From NCBI RefSeq assembly GCF_024362695.1, contig NC_065415.1:11883438-11947437 (forward strand): DNA of 64,000 nt, given 5' to 3'. Every line of letters starts with the position of its first letter. Position 1 is the stretch's first letter. Of the stretch, positions 19,800-30,211 are shown piece by piece. Source of the DNA: Pectinophora gossypiella. Lineage: Eukaryota > Arthropoda > Insecta > Lepidoptera > Gelechiidae. The notes beneath the pieces are model-generated. The model ran no database searches and had not been told where the DNA came from. It was given only the letters and a program-made list of their open reading frames with translations. The position numbers and the translations under genes are program-made.

Positions 19800-20213
19800 T
19801 TAATAGCCCTCAATGTCCCACTGCAGGGCAAAGGCCTCTCTTCCCTTCTTCCACTCATCCCTGTCCCCAGCTTGCTCGCGCCACCGTTTCGAGAAGCGGT
19901 CTAACTCGTCGCGCCATCTTTTCCGTGGCCTTCCCCGACATCTGACAGCACTTGCAGGAACCCACTCTGTAGCTTTTTTGGCCCAGAGGTCATCGGGCAT
20001 TCGGGCAACATGTCCAGCCCAGTTCCATTTCAAGCAGGCAGCCTTTCTCGCTACGTCTGCTATTTTTGTTTTGGAACGCAGCGTGGTGTTTCGGATCCGG
20101 TCGATCAATTTAACACCAAGGATGCTGCGTTCCATACCTCTCTGGCAAACCTTGAGTTTGGACTTTTGGATGTCAGTCAAAGACCAAGTCTGAGCGCTGT
20201 AGGTGAGAATTAC
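19800..20213 (-). pseudogene. RTE-type LINE reverse transcriptase, C-terminal fragment
   Basis: Minus-strand frame from about 20213 (a stop closes it upstream) to TAA at 19800-19802. It starts VILTYSAQTWSLTD, followed by LKVCQRGMERSILG, WNWAGHVARMPDDLW, GRPRKRWRDELD and FALQWD. These are the standard C-terminal blocks of RTE-clade LINE polyproteins in insects. The reverse transcriptase catalytic core and endonuclease are missing, so it is a dead 5'-truncated copy, but the remaining frame is intact, which suggests a young insertion. The plus-strand frames over it are shadows. Confidence 0.9.
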
Positions 20214-22120
20214 CTATTACCTATTGAGTAAGTAATTAATGTATTGACTTTTTCGATATAATTTTCTCGTTTTGATTGAATGGTACTTCCTTATACAATG
20301 TCGGAGCTCGTATAAAATTTGCAATAAGTAAGAAGCATTACACACATGCGTTCGCGTCGACAGGTAGTGCGCTTTTGCGGTTTCCTTGCGTGCAGGAAAC
20401 TTATGAATGGATCGACTGCACTCGATCGTTTAGGGTGACGCAGATTTTTTGCATTCCCACGCCGCGCAAAGGGTTAAGATGACGTTACTTTTTTTCGTTT
20501 TAATCACCTGTCTTGATGAGATTTCGTAAAGTATTTTGTAAACAGAATCCTTAGATAGAAATACGGAGAAACCCTACAAGATTTTAGTTTAGAATTTATA
20601 TTTATATTCGTTTTAGTCTCAGAAAAGGTCCCAAACTTAACAAAATTTGTTAAATAAGTACGTAAATTATTTTAAAGAAAATTCAAAATTCAAATCTTGT
20701 TCGTATTGCAGTCTTTAATTAATTTAAACTTAAAATTTCTAAGTGATTAAACGTGTCAAAGGTTTGGCTACGGCGTAATGAATGAAGCACTTTTGTAATG
20801 GGATTTATTTTGCTGGAAAGGAATTTGCAAAAAGTGATAATCAAATTACAAAGTGAGCAAGGACGTAAACAGATGGCAGAGCTACTTAAAGTGATTTATT
20901 ACAGGTGAATAATCTTGTTTCATGTTACGGTGAAATCCGGTCCTCGGAGGGCGTTGTTTAATTTCTAAGCCGGACTAAGTTATGGAGATACGAAGAAAAC
21001 GACGTTTCTAAGCGACAATATACTTCACTTCAATTTTCACGAGCTTATACACGCCTCAGGGCATAAGAAAGTGTTCTAAGCTCTTTACTGTCGAATTTAT
21101 ACACCAACCCTTTTGTATGCAAATGTTGAAATATTCACCAGCGTTGATAGTCACGCAGACATACGAATTTTTAGCGGTAGTAAACCTTTTATGAATTATA
21201 ATAAAAAAGGCATATTAGCAAAACAGTCACGTCCCTAATAAAATACGTACATAAACACCCTTTATTGGCTGATGGTAAAAAACACAAATTGTACGAAAAA
21301 TCTATGCATGGCTGTAAAATATAGGAAGCGATGCCAATAAAGAAAATGCTATTAGGTTCTGAAAATAAGGGCTGCGCCACAAATGTAGTACGTTCTGGGT
21401 GACTTTTATAGGTCATAAAATGGGATAATGTGTCGGAGTAAGCGTATTTTGGAATGGTACAAATTTAGTTTAGAGGGCGGCGGCCCGCGGCCGAATGTGC
21501 CAATATGGTACCGCGCGCGGTGCAAATGTTCGCGAAACGTTTGCAACTTGCGGTACTATGAATTTTGCAACCATTACAGGTGGTATGAATGTGGATACTG
21601 CCTTTGTTTAGCTTGAACAGACTGTAACCACCTTGTTCTATTTTGAAGGTAGACTCAAATAGTAATTGAGTCCGTAGTTTTGTAAGGTTGTGTTTGTCGA
21701 TTCGAAAGCGATTTGGAAGGTGGAACAACTAACGGAACACATTTATTGTTGCAAGCCATGTTCTATGGGTGGGTTTCAAAGCGATGGTGCAAAAAACCTG
21801 AATGTACTTTTAATAGCATACATAATTGTTTGACGCCTAAGGTCGTGTTTAGGGACGCGCGGGACGGCAAGCGGCGCGCGGCGCGGCCTGCCGGGAAAAC
21901 AAACATATGCCAATGTACTGAGCGTTCACGGAGAAGCGTTTTTGCAGGCGTTTTTTTAATAGTCTGTGTTGACTACTGTATATCAGATATGATACAACAC
22001 AATAGATTCCGCAGTGGATCAGTGGGGTATGAGTGGACGACCAACATCAGCAACTGAAGTTATTGATACTACATTGAATCACCATAGGATTGCGACATAG
22101 ATCATTTAACAACTAGATAC
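20214..22120. other. Mostly unique DNA with GC-rich patches; no firm gene
   Basis: CpG-rich patches at 20345-20480, 21470-21560 and 21850-21950 (GGACGCGCGGGACGGC, GCGCGCGGCGCGG) carry short frames of 62-114 codons without recognisable domains. They may be decayed transposon coding DNA or regulatory islands. Confidence 0.35.
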
Positions 22121-22123
22121 TTA

Positions 22124-22262
22124 GGTAAATAATAACCGGAACCAACAACTTAACGTGCCTTCCACGGATCATCTTACCTTCGTACAAACGGATCATTGGC
22201 CTGGGTCCCTACCGAGATTCGAACCCGAGACGCTCAAACATTGGACCACGAAGACCGTTGAC
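22124..22262 (-). mobile_element. tRNA-headed SINE, family S, internally deleted
   Basis: The minus-strand head retains the B box (GGGTTCGAATCTC on the minus strand). The core CTTAACGTGCCTTCC...ACGGATCATCTTACC is present. Most of the 3' body is missing. Confidence 0.75.
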
Positions 22263-22619
22263 CGGTTCATGAGACGCCAATGACTACTATGTATAATGAC
22301 ACTCTATCTATTGGAACATACAAAGAGTGTTTACTAATATACATAGGTACTATCAAAAGGTATAACAAAGTAATACAAGTAACGGTGTCCAGCTTGTCGA
22401 CAGTGTCCTCGAGTGTCATTTGGTGTTTGGTTCAGTGAATGACATTTTACAATTCACACTCAACTTGACGTCCCGACAAATAGGTGTTGATGTGTGAAAC
22501 GAGTCATTTGACACTTACTGATGTTGAATGCTTGGACAAATTTATGACTGTGTTAAAATGAGAGGCAATTGGCTAGCGACTTATTTTTTATTGGTGGGTG
22601 TACGCAAATGATTGAATGA

Positions 22620-22795
22620 TTCCGTGCTTCGGAGGGCACGTTAAGCCGTTGATCCCGGCTATTAGCCGTAAAACACCTCCACCAACCTGCAGTGGAGCAG
22701 CGTGGTGGAGTATGCTCCATACCCCCTCCGGTTGATTGAGGGGAGGCCTGTGCCCAGCAGTGAGACGTATATAGGCTGTTTATGTCATGTATGAA
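22620..22795 (+). mobile_element. RTE-type LINE 3' end, family R, longest copy
   Basis: Begins with the core TCCGTGCTTCGGAGGGCACG, also found in SINE families S and F, then TTAGCCGTAAAACACCTCC, CCCTCCGGTTGATTGAGG, GAGACGTATATAGGCTGTTT and a TATGT-type tail. The 111-codon minus frame through it is incidental. Confidence 0.8.
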
Positions 22796-23324
22796 GTACG
22801 CAAATACTTTTGCTTTAGAAGCTTTTATGGTCGACAATACAACATGACAAAATGCTATAATCCGACCTAAAAAGATGGGAAGAACCAAAATGCATTAATA
22901 AGACAAAACGCAGTTGCTTCTGAAATTAATCCTAAAATGGATATGATAATAGCAATCATTATGAATTACTTATCATTATCAACTAGCCAACATCATTCCA
23001 CCGCTGGTTACTGGGTTGCTGTGTTGTTTCCTAACAAAAATACTTACCAAAAGTTTACTGCAACCTTAAAAATCAAGCCCATCAAATATTGAAATGATCA
23101 CACATACCTATATAAGATTATCTCCCAATATTTTGTGCTTTGTTTTTATTCGAATTCTATATTACGTGATATAAAGTCATATACAAAGCCCTTAGGAATG
23201 TTTTAGTAGGAATAAATTGAACTAATTAAAACAATATTTATTGTTATGTATTTCCATCGATGAAATAAGATCCACTGTTGCCGTTTTATTGACTTAACTA
23301 TCACATCACTAATTTAAGAGCCAC

Positions 23325-23435
23325 GCTCTTGTCGGTTAGCATTCTCCGTGCTACTTTTTAGGGAAAAATAGGGAAGTGGTTTCCATCTTGCCTTCTGCCC
23401 CGCAGTACTCTGTCCGAATCCAGTCCGTAACTATA
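23325..23435 (+). repeat. Dispersed repeat (AATTTAAGAGCCACGCTCTT family)
   Basis: Contains AAGAGCCACGCTCTTGTCGG, GCATTCTCCGTGCTAC and GCCTTCTGCCCCGCAGTACT blocks that I recall from many moth loci as a LINE 3' region. Only one good copy lies in this window. Confidence 0.5.
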
Positions 23436-23542
23436 ATTTTCTGAAATGAATGTCGGTACATTATGAATAATCATGAGTACACCTACGTATCCTATGAAGA
23501 TATGAAATGTTCATATTCAATGACAGGATATTATCTAAAAAT

Positions 23543-23692
23543 ACTACTTACTGACTACTTACTGATGTAAGTATGTAGTCGTTACATGAACCATGTCAGG
23601 GGCCTTTGGCGGCTCAGTAATAGCCCTGACACCAGGCTTGATGAGGTTGGTATTACACCTCAAAACTCACACGATAAGAAGAAGATCTAAAT
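23543..23692 (+). mobile_element. tRNA-headed SINE, family S, 5'-truncated
   Basis: Contains only the 3' half of family S: ACTTACTGATGTAAGTATGT, ACCATGTCAGGGGCCTTTGG, CTGACACCAGGCTTGATGAG, ending CACACGATAAGAAGAAGA. Confidence 0.8.
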
Positions 23693-23854
23693 ATCAAAAA
23701 ATATAGAGCTTAGTAACAAAGTGATCGTCAATTGTTGCCAACTTTAAGACCGTTACAGTGTCTTGTATTTTTTCTCGCAGTTTACTCTTCATAAATACCG
23801 AAGTGGAAAGTTCTCTTTCTTAAAATAATATATTTAACTTTATACTAAACTAAT

Positions 23855-24215
23855 ATCAACTTCATCTTCTATCATGTGGGTTGTAAGGTGGAGTACCAAC
23901 CTCATCAACCCTGGTGTCAGGGTCACTATTGAGCCGCCAAAGGCCCTGACATGGCTCATGTACCGACTACTTACATACATCAATAAATAGTAACCGGGGG
24001 CCAACGGGTTAACGTGCCTTCCGAAACACGGATCATCTTACATTCAGACAATCAGGTGATTAGCCTGTAATGTCCTAACCAAACTAGGGACCACAAAGTA
24101 ATTTTTGTGATATTTTCTCACCGGGAATCGAACCGAAGACCTCCGGATCTTGAGCCCAACGCTCACCCACTGGACCACGGAGGATCAACACACATACACA
24201 CTGGATCAACTTCAT
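23855..24215 (-). mobile_element. tRNA-headed SINE, family S, full length with 11-bp target duplication
   Basis: A full-length minus-strand copy lies between the direct repeats ATCAACTTCAT at 23855-23865 and 24205-24215. The head is at the right (B box GGTTCGATTCCCGG on the minus strand; CCGTGGTCCAGTGGGTGAGC). About 20 bp of CA-rich sequence (24184-24204) lies outside the head but inside the duplication. Confidence 0.85.
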
Positions 24216-24671
24216 GATTGATTTTGAAACGTATATCAAACGAGAAACAACATAAACAAATAACAAAACTCATGATACATTTCAATTATTTCATCATACA
24301 GCTAGAGTCATAAGATTAATATTGGACAAGTTCGGATCTCTAAATACGTCGACGGACTCACGTTAACAAATGTATTACGTGTATGCAACTTCGACGATGC
24401 CTGAATTTTGCATTTAGATTAAAAGCATCTGCCTGAGTGTTGGCAAGTAGCAAGTAAAAGTTTAACGAGAAACCAGAAGCAAATATAACCAGATTACATT
24501 ATTTCTCGTTGGTAATCTGAATAAAAATGCAAGATTTTGTATTTGTTCAAACCGATGATTATCAACTTCTGAATTATCATGATCTGATTATCAAGTCATG
24601 AGATACATAACACATCCGATTATGAACTCATCAGTTTCTCACATAATATTAGCTCACTACTATATTTGTAA

Positions 24672-24830
24672 TTTGGGTAGTTCATGAGATAACATCCATC
24701 ACATGATGAACTAAGTACCCAAACGTCACCGAGCTTTCTCTTAGACCAAAATGTGATAGATAGTGAGCCTTATCGCCATCTATAAAGGCTGAGCTAATTA
24801 TGTTAGTGAACATCACACCAGAAGATCAGA
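24672..24830 (+). repeat. Dispersed repeat, family Y, copy 1
   Basis: Blocks CATCACATGATGAACTAAGT, CACCGAGCTTTC, GTGAGCCTTATCGCCATCTA and TTATGTTAGTGAACA recur at 38240-38400 and, inverted, at 55440-55545. Class unknown, noncoding. Confidence 0.65.
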
Positions 24831-25117
24831 TTCCATACTATAGATAACATACCTATCGTTTTGAACTGAATTTATCAAAATATTTTGTTTTAGAAAACGC
24901 TTAGTAAGTAGTGAGGAAAGGTGGAAGATCTTAGCACATTAAGACCATAATCACACTATAGCGTACCGATGTGATAGGTGTTGAAGCGATCGGAAAATTC
25001 TCATTAACTTGTATGTAATCTACTGATAATATAATACACGAACACCGCCTCGCCGCGCGGTGCATCGCCGCAAAATCAGCATCCTGTGATAATCGCATAA
25101 ATAGTATGTTGGTAGAA

Positions 25118-25266
25118 CAGGGGGTTAAAGACGCCACATCATCTAAGAACACAATACTGCTATTTGACATTTATTGATATAGCCTTTTACTTTTATATGC
25201 GCAAATGTCAAGTTGCAATATTGCTTTTCAGATGAATTGTTTCAATGTGGCCTTTTTAACCCCCCA
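25118..25266. mobile_element. Palindromic MITE, family A, copy 3
   Basis: The ends CAGGGGGTTAAA and TTTTTAACCCCCCAG are inverted copies, and the centre TTTTATATGCGCAAATGTCA matches the other copies. The left arm has lost a short piece (GAAGCAATT). Confidence 0.85.
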
Positions 25267-25320
25267 GTACAGATTCTCCACAGAATGATGAAGAGTACCA
25301 GATTGCTATGAGATGTTTGA

Positions 25321-25512
25321 GGAGCTCGGTGGCGCAGCGATAAACGCGCTCGGTCTGCGATTGTTGAAGTTAAGCAACTTTCGCAAAGGCCGGTCATAGG
25401 ATGATGGGTGACCACAAAAAATCCGCACTGGGCCCGCGTGGTGGTTTAAGGCCCGATCTCCCTATCCATCCATAGGGAAGGCCCGTGCCCCAGCAGTGGG
25501 GACGTTAATAGA
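25321..25512 (+). mobile_element. SINE with tRNA-like start and 5S rRNA-like segment, family F
   Basis: 25321-25360 (GGAGCTCGGTGGCGCAGCGA) looks like a tRNA A-box half. 25363-25415 (GTTGAAGTTAAGCAACTTTC, then GGCCGGTCATAGGATGATGG and GTGACCAC) matches the 3' internal promoter half of eukaryotic 5S rRNA, with a 3-bp ATG insertion. The tail is CCGCACTGGGCCCGCGTGG to CAGCAGTGGGGACGTTAAT. It is a SINE and not a 5S gene, because the 5' half of 5S is missing and the SINE body follows. Its core (CCGTGCTTCGG) is deleted in this copy but present at 3494. Confidence 0.8.
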
Positions 25513-26019
25513 CTTTTTTTGTTTGTTTTTTTTTGTTTCTATAACTTACTCTTTGCTGGTATCTATCATTTGGCTCATAAAAGCTCCACTCAATTCTCAT
25601 GTTTTACTTTCTATCAGTCGAAAAACCAATCATTCACCGCCATACGCTTTATCGCCAACAGTGACTAAACTCAATAGCAATGCTGTTTCGTTTCAGCTTT
25701 CTGCAAGTACAAGTGAATTCCAAAACTTAGAACTTGCATCTCACGTGTGAATTTTACTCCTTTTGTCAACGTTTTTGAAGATAAGAGCTTTTCGCTCCGT
25801 CATCCTGTTAACATAGAGATTTGACAGTGAATAGAAAGCTTTAGTTAGCTGATTCAGTACCTACTATCTTCTTTATCTATCTTGTTTATGAAGTCGGTAC
25901 TAAATGTAACTATTACTTAGTAGTTTTGTTTCTAGAGGTATATATATGTGTTTTCGATTTTGTTAGCACAGCAGCAATTCATAGCATAGGTACTCGAAGT
26001 TTTTGAAGATAAGATATAA

Positions 26020-26122
26020 GAGGTGGCCAATTAGCTCGGAACAGCAAACACTTCTATATCCCCATACTGACCCCGTCGGCGTGGTCGACGTTTCTCCTCA
26101 GTGCTTATCGCTATCGACCTAG
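26020..26122 (+). repeat. A-tailed retroposon, family P, 5' portion only
   Basis: AATTAGCTCGGAACAGCAAA, TGACCCCGTCGGCGTGGTCG and TTATCGCTATCGACCTAG correspond to 54000-54110. The 3' end is missing, so this copy has been cut after insertion. Confidence 0.65.
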
Positions 26123-26317
26123 TATAAGCAGATTTTCTCATCCATAATATCAGAACATTAAAAATTAACTATGACAACACTACTGAAACGTAGTAGGTAT
26201 CTATATTAAAGATCTGGTTTAATAAATGTATTAGTATCAAAACTGATACTGATGTAGTAGACTACTTGTCTTCATTACTGGTAAGGATAAGAGCCACCGA
26301 GATACCAAGGTCAGATT

Positions 26318-26431
26318 GCCGGCGATGTCGCCAAACAATTCAAATTAAAATCTATGACAGTTTACTCACTTGGCGACGCTTTAGAAAGAATGTGGCATAT
26401 CAATACAAATTGTTTGGCGACGTCGCCGGCG
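26318..26431. mobile_element. Palindromic MITE, family E
   Basis: Inverted ends GCCGGCGATGTCGCCAAACA and the complement of TGTTTGGCGACGTCGCCGGC differ at one base in 20. The centre has another GGCGACG. It is a single copy in this window and noncoding. Confidence 0.75.
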
Positions 26432-26966
26432 ACTTTAATAATTCAAACCACAGACAAATATAGAATTTAGCTTTTGGCAAAACTTTAACATGTAAGTTAT
26501 TAGAAGATAGATTCCATAAGCTGATAAAAGGTAAAGAGGGTGCTCCTTTGGGAAACAATACAAATAGTTTAGTTTGAGTTGGGACCTGAAAAATGGCTAA
26601 GGTATCGTATTATGCTGGAAATTGTATATTTTCTGAGGGTCACACAAATGTAGTTTAGTATATTATCTCTTGTATCGGCAAGTTTTTTTAGGATTGTTTC
26701 ATTTGCGCCACAGGCGCGCCAACCACCAAAATGTATGCAGTTTATACAATTTCCATCATTGTGTTCTAGTGAGATAAAAATATTAACATGACACGTGAAC
26801 AGGAGTCATAAAGAGGTATGATTTAGTACTTATAGTAATATTTTGTAGATTCCGAGAAAGAGTAAATTCGTCAAAGGTACTACGTCTGAAATGACATACT
26901 ATTTCGAAGCAGTGTCTTTGAATTTTATGTTTGCCTCGGTTTATTTTATGCAGGAAGTGAAATGCT

Positions 26967-27134
26967 AAAAGAAGTAGAGGTAGACTGATGACATGGTGGG
27001 AAGACGATATCAAAAAAGTGGCCGGACCATTATGGACCCGAATAGCAAGGGATAGAACCAGATGGTTATATAGGGAAGGCCTTTGTCGAAAGACAAGCTG
27101 TCGCAAATCGTCAACCGTTCGCCAATACAGTTGA
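26967..27134 (+). pseudogene. RTE-type LINE, C-terminal coding fragment
   Basis: The frame starting at 26967 reads KRSRGRLMTWWEDDIKKVAG, then PLWTRIARDRTRW and ends at TGA 27132-27134. RGR(P)-T-W-DDI--VAG--W-RIARDR--W is a standard C-terminal block of insect RTE LINEs. Only about 55 codons remain. The 107-codon minus frame over it is a shadow. Confidence 0.8.
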
Positions 27135-27246
27135 TTAAATAACAGATTTAGTTTATTTTTTATAATGTAAGTAACATGTAAATCTAATAATAAAGTAACG
27201 TATATTTATTTTCCGCAGAACAAAACCATATTATACTTATAACCTT

Positions 27247-27392
27247 GCTAGATGTGGCGTTTTACGCGCGTTGTCATATCACAGAGTACTTAACATCATA
27301 CTATACAGACGCATATCTCCAAGCATGCAGAAATCTATAAAGTAATCAAATTACTCTGTGGTATGTGCGCGTAAAACGTCTTATCTGGACAG
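27247..27392. mobile_element. Palindromic MITE, family D
   Basis: Inverted ends AGATGTGGCGTTTTACGCGC and the complement of GCGCGTAAAACGTCTTATCT, followed by paired ATCACAGAGTA / TACTCTGTGGTA-type inner arms. Single copy here, noncoding. Confidence 0.8.
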
Positions 27393-27714
27393 GCTCATAA
27401 GTACTTTGTTTATGTTTATTGTATTACCTCTTAAGACTCTTGGTATCACTTTGTAAACATATAACATGACAAAGCAAAACTTAGCAGCTTTATGAATATT
27501 GCAATTAAACACACACATCTCAGTTGCTTGCTAAGGCCGCATTTAACCTGGTCACTTTATGGCTAAGAGACGGACGATCGAGTTATTCTCCTCCATTCAT
27601 TTCATTAAATGGCCGCCAACTTTTTGCCGGCAATTTTGTCGCATTTCATGAACAATACGTGAGTTGTGTTTTCTTAGGACTAAATACAAAAGAAATGAGC
27701 TCAGAAACTGGTTG

Positions 27715-27762
27715 TGGCCAAGTAATTAATACCATTTGCGGTAAATCTAAAACGTATCACGT
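27715..27762 (+). repeat. A-tailed retroposon, family P, 3' scrap
   Basis: GGCCAAGTAATTAATACCAT, TTGCGGTAAATCTAAAACGT. It joins directly to a family T SINE body, making a composite that also creates a 98-codon chance frame (27524-27820). Confidence 0.6.
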
Positions 27763-27925
27763 GCTCACCGGCGAAGGAAAACACACATTCCCGAAAAATG
27801 CCATTTTCGGAGGTATGTGATCCGTGTTTTCCCTTCGCGGGTTGAAAGGTCAGACAGGCAGTCGCTTCTGTAAAAAACCGGACCTGTCAAATCTTCAGTT
27901 TAGGTAAGTTTCCTGTGAATAAACC
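27763..27925 (+). mobile_element. tRNA-headed SINE, family T, body only
   Basis: CTCACCGGCGAAGGAAAACA, ACACATTCCCGAAAAATGCC, GGAGGTATGTGA, AGACAGGCAGTCGCTTCTGT and CGGACCTGTCAAATCTTCAG are the consecutive body blocks of family T. The tRNA head is absent. Confidence 0.75.
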
Positions 27926-28292
27926 CAAAATTGCTAAGGAAATGATACTGATGATGAGGTTAATCTACAATATAAACTCACACAATCAATAAGTCACGTG
28001 TAAACAAACTGAAACAGAGATGGTCCATAGCCAAATGTGCGTTTTGTCTAGAATTAGCAAGAACAAGTCCTTATAGGTTTATTTTTCTAAATTACTATTC
28101 ATGTGTGGCTCATAATGAATATGGGTAAGAATAAGAATAAAAAAAATATATTTATTATAATGTGATTGAATTGTGTAAGGAAACCTGCGGACTAATATAT
28201 TGAAGCTGCAATATTTTTTTTCACTAATCTTATAGCGGAAAGCGTGGTAGAGTACGCTCTATGTCTGTCCACTTAATTATCCACATAATTGA

Positions 28293-28465
28293 TTTCAAAT
28301 ATTTTTCCTCTGAGTCGAGGTTTGCGCCCAACTGGGCACCCTCAGGTCTGTTGTCCTAAAAGTTGTACCGTGTGAAAGCCTTCAGCGCTCCCCATTCGTC
28401 CGGCCAAGTAGTTAATGCTATCTGCGGCAAATCTACAATAAGACACGTCAGAAAAAGAAAAGCTA
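28293..28465 (+). mobile_element. A-tailed retroposon, family P, copy with purine-rich tail
   Basis: Reads CCTCTGAGTCGAGG, GCGCCCAACTGGGCACCCTC, GCGCTCCCCATTCGTCCGGC, AGTAGTTAATGCTATCTGCG, then CACGTCAGAAAAAGAAAAG. Confidence 0.8.
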
Positions 28466-28544
28466 AGGAGCAAGGGGGAGTGTGCACGGACTGTTTGTCT
28501 CGCTCGCACTCACGTGGTAAGGCGGCACAGCACACCTCCCCCCC

Positions 28545-28563
28545 CCCACACACACACCCACAC

Positions 28564-28598
<35 letters not shown>

Positions 28599-28700
28599 GC
28601 ACACTGCACACACACACAGTGCACACTGCACACACACACACACACAGTGCACACTGCACACACACACAGTGCACACTGCACACACACACACACTGCACAC
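28545..28700. repeat. CA microsatellite with GTGCACACTGCA higher-order units
   Basis: A CA run is punctuated by four copies of AGTGCACACTGCAC at irregular 26-36-bp spacing, preceded by a C-run. The frames of 66-165 codons across it (both strands) are low-complexity artefacts and not genes. Confidence 0.95.
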
Positions 28701-28767
28701 TGTCTGGGTTGTGACTACATGCTTCAGTCGATGAAGTACGGCTACCGGCCAGTAATGAAGTTGTATA

Positions 28768-28995
28768 CATGATATTAATACAATCGTTCCGAAAACATTG
28801 AGAGATGATTCAGACCATGATTCTGAGAGAGCAAGTGGAATTTTCCGTCGCAAAATTATGAAACTGAAAATAATTTATAAAAACACTAAAATTTTCATGA
28901 ATTTTCCGACAGGAAATTCCACTTGATATTAACTCAGAATCATGGTCTGAGTCACCCCCTCAGTATTCGTTACGGTGTAACTAATACCCCGTATG
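28768..28995. mobile_element. Palindromic MITE, family B, copy 1
   Basis: A ~220-bp hairpin: GATGATTCAGACCATGATTC...AAGTGGAATTTTCCGTCGC on the left, mirrored by GGAAATTCCACTTGATATTA...GAATCATGGTCTGAGTC and CAGTATTCGTTACGGTGTAA on the right. It is the first of nine full or partial copies. The left terminus is the more decayed. Confidence 0.85.
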
Positions 28996-29109
28996 TATAC
29001 ATTTATTATTATAATAAACATTGAACGTGGGTGATCATAATTTTACAAAAATGTCAAATACAATGTAGGTACGTAACTATAGCGAAGTATTTTTAAATAA
29101 TAATTTTAT

Positions 29110-29285
29110 GTTGCTTCTGTGCTGTTCTGGGAGCGAATAAAAACATAGAACATGTTCAGCTTACATGATCTCTTATCATCATAAGGTTCATCTTATCCAG
29201 CTTAGGAGATCGTATCAACTGGAGTTGCATACCTTTGATTACTTGTGGCTCTGCCCACCCCATTAGGGATTACTGAGCTTCTGTA
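29110..29285 (+). repeat. Retroposon 3' region, family W, copy 2
   Basis: CTGTGCTGTTCTGGGAGCGA, ATCATAAGGTTCATCTTATC, GGCTCTGCCCACCCCATTAG. It is shorter than 5560-5850 through internal deletion. Confidence 0.75.
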
Positions 29286-29902
29286 TGTTTAAAAAGTACA
29301 AAAAAAGTACTAGTGTAAATGCGTATGACTGAAAGCAACCTTTTGTATAAAATAAGATCTATCATCATAATTGAAACATCTCAAGAAATAACACCAAGAA
29401 TCCGATTGTTCTGAAAAGATGGAACAAGTAACTCTTTATTTGAATAATAATCTTTGAATAAAAATGAAGTAGATATAACAGCGGTAATGGAAAAATAGCA
29501 AAAGCATTCGTTATTTACACCTGACAGGTTAATTTATGACGCAGATCAAAATTCTGGAGAAGTGAAAGAAATGTAATTTGTAATACCTTAGAGAGATGAG
29601 GTATGACGTGTTAAAAAAGTCATTTATTATCATTTTTCATAGTCTTATGCTGTGACGTCATAGGTATACAATGCTTTTACTTTTCTGTCTCTGATTTGCA
29701 AGTAAGTAATTAACTTCTAAAAAAACCGTCTACTTCAATAAAGGCACAATACTTCACTTTTCAACAGCTTTTCACTTACCAAAAGAACTTTAAAAAACTT
29801 AAAAATCATAAAGAAATTAAATGATTAATGGCAATATACGCTAGTCCATACATGGGGCTTAAATGTATATAATATATACCGCATATATTGAATTATAACA
29901 CT

Positions 29903-29945
29903 TCTGGCTTACCCCTTCGGGAGTACAGGTGTGATGTTGTATTCA
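29903..29945 (-). repeat. Dispersed repeat fragment, 'CCCCGAAGGGG' family, inverted
   Basis: CTTACCCCTTCGGGAGTACA is the reverse complement of the block at 472-500. Confidence 0.5.
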
Positions 29946-30211
29946 TGTTGTTCCTGGATGATGTTTAGGCCATCAATCATACAGATAATGAGTTGGAGAC
30001 CAAGAAGAGCTTACATGGAATAGCTTAAAGAGCAGGTAAACGTTGTGTCTTATAAGGAAGTGAAAGAATTGGCCTTTGATAGACAATAATGGAGAATGTT
30101 ACACTGACAAGAGCGTGGCTCTTAAATTAATGGTAATGAATACTCAGGTTACACCACGAGAACTACATAGAAGCATTGAAAGGACAAAATCAATAAATAA
30201 TAAAAAAGTGA

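Noticed and set aside
19813..20193. 126-codon plus-strand frame
   Set aside because: It overlaps the minus-strand RTE coding fragment, whose protein blocks are recognisable; the plus frame is its shadow.
25363..25415. 5S rRNA gene
   Set aside because: Only the 3' half of 5S is present; the 5' half is replaced by a tRNA-like sequence and a SINE tail follows.
28356..28853. 165-codon Cys/Val-rich frame (and several overlapping ones)
   Set aside because: It is a translation of the CA microsatellite and the adjoining family P repeat.
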